A stretch of DNA of 64,000 nt from Ascaphus truei (taxonomy: Eukaryota; Chordata; Amphibia; Anura; Ascaphidae). The stretch is from assembly GCA_036426205.1 (NCBI GenBank), contig CM071571.1, positions 115,568,244 to 115,632,243 of the forward strand, written 5' to 3'. Under the pieces are notes generated by a model. The model searched no databases and had not been told where the DNA came from. It saw nothing but the letters and a program-made list of their open reading frames with translations. The position numbers and the translations under genes were made by a program. This document shows positions 55,838 to 64,000 of the stretch, piece by piece (the stretch's first letter is position 1; each line of letters starts with the position of its first letter).

Positions 55838-57420
55838 GTGTGTGTGTATCTATGTGTGTGTGTGTGTGTGTATCTAATGGGGAGTGTTGTATGTGTATAT
55901 CTGGTGGGTGTGTGTGTATCTATGGTGTGTGTGTGTGTGTGTGTGTATACCTCTGGTGTATGTTGTGGATGTGTGTGTATATACTGGTATGTGTGTGTGT
56001 TGTCTAATGTGTGTGTGTGTATATCGAGTGTGTGTGTGGTCTATAACATGTGTAGTAGTGTGTATATCATTAGTGGTTGTATTTCGTGTCTGTATGTGTT
56101 GGTGTATCAGTATGTGTGTTGTATCAGTTGTTTGGATCAGTGTGTGTGTATGTGAATGGGTTTGCTGTGTGACCCCAAGGTACCCCCCCCCAGCTCCGTC
56201 AACCCCCCCACCATCAGTCAACCCCCACTCCATCATCACCCCCCCAGTCAGTCATATCATCCCCCAGTCATTGCACATGCCCACCATGCAGTCATTTACC
56301 CCCCCACTCAGTCAGGGGCTCCACCTTCCCCCCAGTCAGTCACCCCCCGCAGTCTCAGTCACCCCTCCCCCCTCTCAGTCAGTCGACCCCCCCCAGTCAG
56401 TCAAGCCATTTCACCTCCCACCCCGCCAGTTGACATCAGGGCCCTTCACCCCACCGCGCGCCATATCCCTCCACACGCCCAAGGTCCTTCCCCCACCCAG
56501 CCCGCCATTCACCCAGACCCTTCACCTCCCCCCACCGTCCCCCCCCCATTCTGCTCCCGCCCGCCCGTCCCACCCAACCGAGAGCCTCCCTCCCTTCCCC
56601 CCCGACCTGCCATCGTCGTCCCCTCCCTTACCTCATCTGTGATCTACCCACTCCTCTGTTAGTTCACACCGTTTCCCCACTCTTTGTGTCACCCCCGCCT
56701 TGTGCTCTCCCCCCCCACTCTCTCCTCTCTCCCCCCCACACTCTCTCTACCTCCCCCCACCTCTCTTCTCTCCCCCACCACAAACTCTCCTCTCTCACCC
56801 CTCTACTTCTCTCCCTCCACGTCCTCCCCCCTCACCCTCCATGCTTCCTCTCTCCCTCCTCAACACTCTCCCTCCTCTCTCTCCCCCCCACTCTACTCTT
56901 CCTCCTCTTCCCACATCGACACACTCTCCTCTCTCTCTCTCCATCACACACACCTCTCATCTCTCATGTCCCGCACAACACTCTTCTCAGCTCTGCGTCG
57001 CCCTACATGACACTCTCTCCTCTCCGCCCCACAAACTTCTCCATCCTCTCTCGTCTTTTCATCTACCCCACACGAACTCTCTCTCTCTCCGACTATCTCC
57101 TCTCACACACACCTCTCTCTCTCTCTCTTCCCCACACACTCTCTTCCCTTCCCCACCACGACACTCTCATCTCTCTTTCCCACCACCTCTCTCTCTCTCT
57201 CCCCACACACTCTCTCTCCTCCCAGCGACACCCTCTCTCTCTCTCTTTTCCCCCACACTCTCTCTCTCTTTCCCCAACAAGCCTCTCTTCTCTTTACCCC
57301 ACAACACTCTCCGGTCTCTTCCTTCTTCCCCTCCATGCACCTCTCACACACTCTCTCCTCCACCTCTCTCTCTCTGCATCTCATCACCTCCACACTCTCA
57401 CACTACTGGATCTCTTATTA
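55838..57420. repeat. (GT)n, CAGTCA-type and CTCTCC-rich simple sequence right of the gap
   Basis: GTGTGT-rich to about 56165, then CCCCCCAGTCAGTCA units (56200-56420), then pyrimidine-rich CTCTCTCTCC-CCACACA units (56690-57370). Long open frames rich in S, L, P and H are composition artefacts. Confidence 0.9.
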
Positions 57421-58589
57421 CCTATCATATATCTTCAAACTGCCCTAATAACGAGTACAACCGAATAAACCTATCCTCTTTTCGCAGATCTGAACTCAAG
57501 CTTCACACGAAGACACGTGCAACAGACTCGCAACCCCCCCTAACACAGAAGACGGTCAGACACACCTGCCCTCCAATGTATAGTCTACATGCGGTGTATG
57601 TAGGTACCCTGCGTAATGGGTATGGACACAGCGGTCAGGTAGATCCCATGCTTGAGGACTTGCGTCGTTTAGGTATTAGATCTGTACTGCTGGAGTCGAC
57701 ACTCCGACACTGGCTTAATGGGGATTCAGGAAACTGTCATTCACACTAGCTCTTTTATTTCTGAAGTTCCTACCATTTAGCACATCACTCACGTAACCAG
57801 GACGAATTGGTAGATATAAATCGTACTTACAATAATACACATTATATGTCAAAACACGAATGGTCTTTTCGACTAGGAGTTGTTAAACTGCTATTTTGAT
57901 TTGCATATACTTTAAATTGTTTAAAGTGCCGAGGTTAGGGGGTGCGGTGACCGTAGGGTAGTGGGGGTGGACTGAGGGCGCCGGGTTGGGGGCGGGACAA
58001 GGTGGCGACGTCAGATTTTTTGGTTGAGGAACGAGTAGAATTTTTGGGTGATTTGTCGAACCTGTATATTTTTCACCCTTGAGCTTTATTTTGGAACAGA
58101 CTCCTGATTCCTGTGTTGGTTTTAAAGGTTTTTTAGGTTCAGATGCATCTTGTTTTTTAATTTCATTCACTTTTATAATAGTTTTTTTTCTTATACTTAG
58201 TTTATAGGTATTTTATTAGTATTAATAAAGTATTAGTGTTATTGATATTGAACACTTTTACATATATTAATATATAAACGTAATCCTTGGTTAATACTGG
58301 TTTTTTTTTTTTTGTAATATAATATGACCCCTTTTGCCACCCATTTGGATGCATTTCATAGTTGGTTCCACTATCACAGTTTTGTTAAGGTTAAATAGAG
58401 GCGCTACTGATTCTCTCGTTTTTTTTTCTTTTGTTTTGCTATATACTCACATAGAAGTTACTGCCATTTTATACCCTTGAAACTAATAGTCTTTGCAAAT
58501 ATGATATTTCTTACAGTGTATGGTATTTTATTTAATTTCTTTTAGTTGATTTGTGAGCTAGTTGTCAATTGATATATTGTGTTAATAGA
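57421..58589. other. Unassigned; possible PLE 5' region
   Basis: No domain recognised. It directly precedes the PLE coding remnant and may include its 5' part, but I see no motif to prove it. Confidence 0.3.
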
Positions 58590-61500
58590 AGTGCTTTTAC
58601 AAACACTTACTAAATGATGCCAAGCTGTGGGAACGTTTAGCCAGAAGGAATAATTTTGCAAACTATTGTAATGAGGACCCCACTGAAGTCATAAGAAAAT
58701 GTGATCTTAAAAATAATTTTCAAGAATTGAAATTATACAAAAGATGAAACGAGAAACTTGTTATTTAGACTTACTCTCCCGCCAGAACTATTAGATATTA
58801 ATTAGTATCGCAAGAGGTTTAAAATAACAAAAATAACAAACGCACATTTGAGGCACCTGAAACATTTACAAATAAGTGTGAATGCGATTTTGGAATGCAT
58901 GTTCGGTGTCCCCTCATTTACCCGTGATTTGCCTATAGACAAGAAAGACTGAGATATTAGGGAGAGAGATTGCTGCAGGACAAGAGATTAGTAAACCATT
59001 TGAAGATACAGAGGAATTTAATCCTACTTATGAAATGAGGTACATAAAAGAGTAGTTTCGTTTGAGAAAGAAATCATTGATAGAAAAAAAAACAAACTCA
59101 AACGTGACAAAGATGATTATGCCCATGATAGAGTAAGGAATTGGAGAAGAACAGGGCTTCTTTTCAATACCGTAGATATTGTAGATCCATTCAGGCTATA
59201 GCTGAGAACAGAGATAACAAATTTAAAAAAAAAAACCTATATCAATGAGAAGGGAAAAAGAGAATGAGTAACCTAATAAAAGAAGCTAGGATGGATAGGA
59301 ACGAAAAAGAAATCACAAAGGTCACTCATAGCCCACTCCTGTGCAATTGCCTAGCCTCCAATCGTTACTACAGTCAATTTTTGAGGGACGAGTGTGACGG
59401 ATAATGGGGATACTCAAGAAGCAAAGTGGCAGGGGGAATTAAGGGAAGGAGCTAGATCTAAAATGAACCTCCAATGGTTTCTAATTCAAAAAAAAAGGTT
59501 TTCACTAACAAAACACGTAAATCCCCCAACCTCTTTTTTAGAACAGATAGAAAAGGAAAGAGATATCCACTCTGGGAGAAACAAATCAAGACAACAACAC
59601 CCGAGAAAACGAGATTCGGGAGTCGAGGAGGAGCAAAGAAGCAGGACAGATAAAATGGAAGATGATGATATATACACCACCACACGGTATTTACAATCTT
59701 TCTTCACATACCACTTACTCCACATCACATATCACTATGACTAAAGGATTACTTATTTCACCTAACAGTTTACCAATAGTTTTGACCTATTTGTGACCTG
59801 AACAGATACGTCCGCAAGTTAACATTGATTCGACTTACTTCCCTTAAAGGGAACAAAATCTAGAATCACATTTTAATGACACAAGAAATAGATTGCATAA
59901 TGTCCTAACCTTTTCTGGTGGAATCAGATATTGTTCGGAAACAGTTTCAAGGTAGTAACACAAATCTCAGTGTTTACTGACGATTATATGGGCCTCATCC
60001 CTCAAAAGAACAACACTTGGTAACCAGGAACTAAATGTAATTCGTTGGCTAGGACTCTTACCGAACACATGATGAAGAAGTCATACAACGATAGATCCAA
60101 CTCCGGTCCAATTACAATAGATCATGATAACATTTTGAAATACAACCATGCTCCTTTGTCCCCTAAATCGACCATACTTTCCTCCCTTATCAATCAAAGG
60201 GAAACTTTTGAAACATTCTACCAGTAGTCGCTTAGGGACTTGGAACATGTGGTCTTAACAATGTAGATTGAAAACAAAAACTTAACTAAAGACGAAAATC
60301 ACGCATTGTCAAATATAAAACATAACATTGATTTATTGTTCGTCAAGAAGAGCGGTATAAATGGGGGCATTGTCTACAAGATCGGCGATTATTTACAGTG
60401 ACCTATTCGCCTCCTATGTAGACAACCACCTCCCTATCAGACTTTAATTGAAGACCCCCTCTGAGGTGGTATCAGTTGTTGCTGAGTTTCCGAGTCCCTC
60501 CAGGATGTTTCACAGAAGGGATTATTTTATAAAATTAGAGCACAGTTTTGTATTTATTAAACACCCTAGAACACCCCATTTTTTATCATATTCCAAACTG
60601 CACAAATGACACCCACGTGATTCTTGAATCCACCAGGGTGCCTATAATATCGGGGATAGGTTCGATGACATCCAAAGTGTCCCAATATGTTGATGATTAT
60701 TTACAACAACCCTATGTCATCAAATTACACGTTCATTATACGGGAACCCTGCATGTCTCGTTCGCATCTCCGGTCTTATATGGAAGGATACCTTTTCACT
60801 GTTATTGGGATGTTCTTCACCTTTTACACTTGTATTGATCACATCAATGTATCCATTCTACGAATCACATTTCTAAATTAGATTTACAATTTGCACACTT
60901 TCACCAAGTTTGTTTCTTTTAGCATGTATTGACATTCATTTTAAGTCACAATTACTTTATTTATTTGAAAAACACTTTTATTTCAATCTGTGAACGGCTA
61001 TGGGGAGCCAATTTGCTTGCTCCCAGTTATGCTAACCTCTACATGGGATGTGGTGAGAGTATCCATGTGTGGGGGGATGCTATACTGGGGGCGCGTTTTG
61101 GTTGTCTATTGCCGTTTTCATAGATGATAGTCCTTATAAATTTGCGGATGGTGAGAGGGAACTCCTGGAGGATATCTTAAGTCTTATGATATAACCAGAT
61201 GGTCCTGAAATTTACATATAGTATACATCCTGATACTATAGTACTGTTTTAGCAATCTGGAGCTTTTTGGGTACTCAACATAATTCAAACAATACATACG
61301 TTAAAACTGTAGCAACGAACAGTTTACGTTGCAATCTGGTCGCAACATTATACAAGAAAAATGGTTGTGAAATGTTACCTAATCAATTTCACAGGATAAG
61401 ACGCAAACTGTTTCGATGGATACTGATTTCCTTATTCAGGTAAGATCTGTCAGTAAAATTTCAGGAAAAAGGTTATGATATGCTATTGTTAATAAGCATT

Positions 61501-62280
61501 TGTAGATGCTAGTCTTTTAATCGTGACCACTAGTGGAAAAATCAAAATCAAAACATTTGCAACCACTATAATTAGGACAAAACAAGGGTCCCCAACCAAA
61601 ATTTATTAACGCAATATAACCAATCTGCAAAACAAATGCAACAAATATCTGAACTTCATTGGAACATTTTGTGAAGCGATCCTGAAATCAATCGTCATCT
61701 ATTGCCAAAACATGCTCCTGTGATTTTCCAGAAAGCTAGAGTATCCAAACAATGATAGCTCCAAGCAAATGAAAAACAATCAACAGTAATAATACAAACA
61801 GATTGGACAGTTCCGCTTACACACATCAGAGAAAGGGGAAACTTTGGATGTGGGAGAGGGCGGTGTCTAACATGTAAACATCTGTTAAAACAACTAAAGT
61901 TACATCGCAATAAATGCATTTCGATGACATAACAGATTATATTAACCTGTCTCAGGAGTATGTTTGTATATCTGATATCTGCGAGTGCTGCTTACAGTAT
62001 GTAGGCCGCACTTCAAGAGCTCTAAGTACAAGTTCTAAGCCTCGAAGAAATATTATCCATGGATGCCAAACACACATCTCTCCCGCTCTCCCCGCCACTA
62101 TGTACTAAAACATCTTAAGATCGCAATCCCACGGGTTAGGGGGGCATTGAGTATCATTCCCCCTCGTATATGGGGCAGGAGACTCGTTTTAAAAATTATG
62201 TATGAGGGAGACATCTGATGTATATTTTCTAGACCACTATGTCCCACTAATCGGGACTACAATGACCTATTTACATAGTA
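58590..62280 (+). pseudogene. Penelope-like element: N-terminal region, reverse transcriptase and GIY-YIG, heavily mutated
   Basis: Fragments in correct order on the plus strand. N-terminal: RTFEAPETFTNKCECDF (about 58832-58885) and KLKRDKDDYAHDRVRNW (about 59095-59145), like the basic region before the PLE polymerase. FDLF...NRYVRKLTLIR (about 59780-59840). Polymerase: HPIFYHIPN and VPIISGIGSMTSKVSQYVDD (about 60575-60710), LAPSYANLYMG (61015-61049), and a catalytic FIDDS (61117-61131) retaining both aspartates. GIY-YIG: CCLQYVGRTSRAL (about 61985-62025), with its first half eroded (YVCISDICE), then a C-terminal SDVYFLDHYVPL-like tail (about 62210-62245). PLE polymerases prime at nicked DNA, with GIY-YIG as the nuclease. 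Stops and frameshifts occur throughout, so no protein can be made. Confidence 0.8.
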
Positions 62281-63611
62281 CCACATAGTGTGCACCCATA
62301 GAGGGTGATCCTTCGGAGTTCTGGCGTTGAATTGCTGTATTGCATTATTCCCTCCGACTTATGGTCCTCTTTTTGTCAGGTCTTAAAATACACTCTCCCC
62401 TCACTTAAACCTTTAACACTACTATCCTCCAATTGTGGGAATACAATTATAGTTATATCCAATAGCCCCATTGGCGGTTGATCTAATCAGTGATTACACC
62501 TTATTGCGGATGTTCTGTTTTTTGGTTCACGAATTTGTGCTTCTACCTCTTCATCCTCACATTTCCAGTCCCAATCACATATAGTTTTAGTATATATTTT
62601 ACACAATAATTCAAATGTCACGACCTACACAACATTTATTCACAGTAGAATGTCCACGTTATACAATATACAATGACATATGCTTTATTCACATAAATAA
62701 ATAACATACACGATATTCACATTTTTAGTTTATACATTTTTAAATTCATAAACAGTTAGATTCACTCAAAAACACACAGGATTACTCAGTCATTGTTTAT
62801 GCTACTCCACACAGTACACACACACACACAACATTTATATGATTCATAACTGACAGATTTCTTCTGTCTTGCTTAAAAATAATCCTTTGCTGCACCAACG
62901 GCTCCAACTGTAATCCATATACCTGAAAATTAAATATGGATACATTAGGTATATATTCTAAATACTGGGTAAGTGGGCCTCTAGTCCACATAATATTCTA
63001 ACAATCAGCTTACTGCCATTTGTGTTGATACTTCTGGTAATTTCAAGGTCTTCCTAAAAGGACACAACTGATTGGGTTAAATTGGTTGGATTTACATTAA
63101 CCTCTAGCCCTTCGAGAATCTTCCATTCTCTTCATACATTATTTCTAATATATATATTTTTTTTTTTTTTTTTGTTTTTTTTTACTTTATATATAAAATA
63201 TGTTCTTTGTTACCATTCTTGTAATATGTACAATTTTTCCAATTCTCCATTTGGTTCCTATAACCTAAATCCAACTCTACTATCCGAAAACCAGAGATTA
63301 TGTAACGTACTTCAATTTCATAATTCAGACTTAAATTCCTAAACCAAAATTACTCACTCATATGTATTACGATTATGTATACTACCTTATTGTTACAATT
63401 TCAAACAATATTTTTGTGAAATTACGAGCTATTTAAGCAGCAATTTATATATTTTTTGAAAGTTTAGTGCAGGCCTCATAATCAGCCTATTGTGATTGTT
63501 CTTAAAGGTAATAGACTGGTTGAACCTTTTGTTTATCCCCTCCTTAATTGTTGTCATTAATATATAGTGCAAAATTTCTTGTTATCAATACTGGTGGCTG
63601 GCATCATTGTA
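62281..63611. other. AT-rich DNA between PLE coding remnant and hammerhead
   Basis: May be the PLE 3' UTR plus insertions. A TTTTTTTT run lies at 63158-63182. No gene is recognised. Confidence 0.35.
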
Positions 63612-63656
63612 CCGCGCCTGATGAAGTCATGCATAGCATTGACGAAACGCGTAGGG
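63612..63656 (+). ncRNA. Hammerhead ribozyme-like motif (best core)
   Basis: Exact CUGAUGA (63618-63624), stem II beginning AGUC and ending GAC around an AUGCAUAGCAUU loop region, exact GAAA (63643-63646), palindrome ACGCGU, A, then GGG. Stem I is short and imperfect (C-G next to the core, then mismatches). It lies on the same strand as the PLE and downstream of it, where PLE terminal repeats carry hammerheads. ACGCGU can pair with a second molecule. Predicted cleavage is after the A following ACGCGU. Confidence 0.68.
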
Positions 63657-64000
63657 CCCCCGGGTTTGCTACAGACTGAGGTGTCACTTTCCCACGGGAG
63701 TACATTCCCTCACTTGCTGTTTTTGAGAGACCATTGCAGCTGTGTGCGGCAAAGAATAAGTTTGGCCATCCTTTTCCCCGGTGGCGCACTCGACGATCCA
63801 AGCAGGGACTGAAGGTGCTGGTTCCCGGTGGGTCTTCCCTGTGCTGGTCACCCGCCGTGCCGAGGGACGCCACTCTTCTCTCGGTTTTTTTCCGTGACCA
63901 CTATGGAAGAACAAACGGAGAAGGACAAACATTTCTGATATCCTGACGGCAGTAACTGGCTTATGAAGAAGCCTATCTCATACTCTTTTAAACCGTTTAT
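63657..64000. other. Sequence downstream of the hammerhead; possible start of a second PLE copy
   Basis: Moderately GC-rich. It contains an ATG at 63903 (MEEQTEKDKHF then stop) in a position compatible with a PLE 5' leader, but no domain is visible before the window ends. Confidence 0.25.

Noticed and set aside
54611..56155. 514-codon open frame
   Set aside because: It crosses the N gap and consists of proline/serine-rich translation of C-rich minisatellite and GT repeats; no domain, and similar long frames occur in all other phases.
56686..57749. 260- and 349-codon serine/leucine/histidine-rich frames
   Set aside because: Overlapping frames of the same CT-rich simple sequence; stop codons are rare there simply because A is rare.

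Overview
This window reads as intergenic or intronic DNA from a large, repeat-rich vertebrate genome. An anuran amphibian is the most likely source (inference). The reasons are the mix of Sushi-like Ty3/gypsy chromoviruses, Penelope-like elements (PLEs) with GIY-YIG endonuclease, an L2/CR1-type LINE tail, and a dense set of hAT, pogo/Tigger-like and foldback elements. I recognise no host protein exon, tRNA or rRNA. Almost every open reading frame is either transposon-derived or an artefact of low-complexity sequence.

Layout. 1-2659: 5' LTR plus gag-protease-start of pol of a minus-strand Ty3/gypsy element that runs off the left edge and is nearly intact. 2785-5755: LTR-like repeat, LINE 3' end and short repeats. 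5756-6613: LTR-like repeat and a PLE GIY-YIG fragment. 10112-12069: a 1 kb foldback element with a hammerhead-like core in its loop, then a solo LTR with a 5-bp target-site duplication (TSD). 13.0-14.5 kb: a minus-strand unit headed by a good hammerhead core. 16.37-16.62 kb: a small foldback element with a hammerhead-like loop. 18.4-19.9 kb: GC-rich low-complexity sequence. 23.38-23.79 kb: hAT element. 25.86-28.18 kb: two adjacent solo LTRs of one family. 30.85-31.29 kb: diverged tandem repeat. 33.83-35.90 kb: 2 kb foldback with a hammerhead-like core in its spacer. 37.7-39.2 kb: two terminal-inverted-repeat (TIR) elements. 40.3-42.8 kb: MITE, a stack of minisatellites and a third solo LTR of the 26 kb family. 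42.91-43.25 kb: Tigger-like MITE. 44.06 kb: Myb/SANT-like (Harbinger-type) remnant. 44.6-51.5 kb: a PLE 3' part split by a complete but dead Ty3/gypsy chromovirus, whose own 5' LTR is split by an antisense solo LTR. 52.67-52.93 kb: foldback MITE and a hammerhead-like core. 53.1-57.4 kb: GC/pyrimidine-rich simple sequence with an assembly gap. 58.6-62.3 kb: a long degenerate PLE (RT plus GIY-YIG). 63.6 kb: the best-preserved hammerhead core.

The unifying theme is self-cleaving-RNA-like motifs. About ten sites carry a CUGANGA / stem II / GAAA arrangement. In the better ones GAAA is followed by a short palindrome whose sequence differs between loci (ACGCGU, ACAUAUGU, ACAUGU, AACGCGCGUU, AGCU) while its self-complementarity is kept. 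That is the architecture described for minimal hammerhead ribozymes of PLEs that act as dimers. Three of these motifs lie in the loops of long inverted repeats. Boundaries of LTR elements rest on TG...CA ends, TSDs and pairwise comparison by eye; no database or folding program was run.
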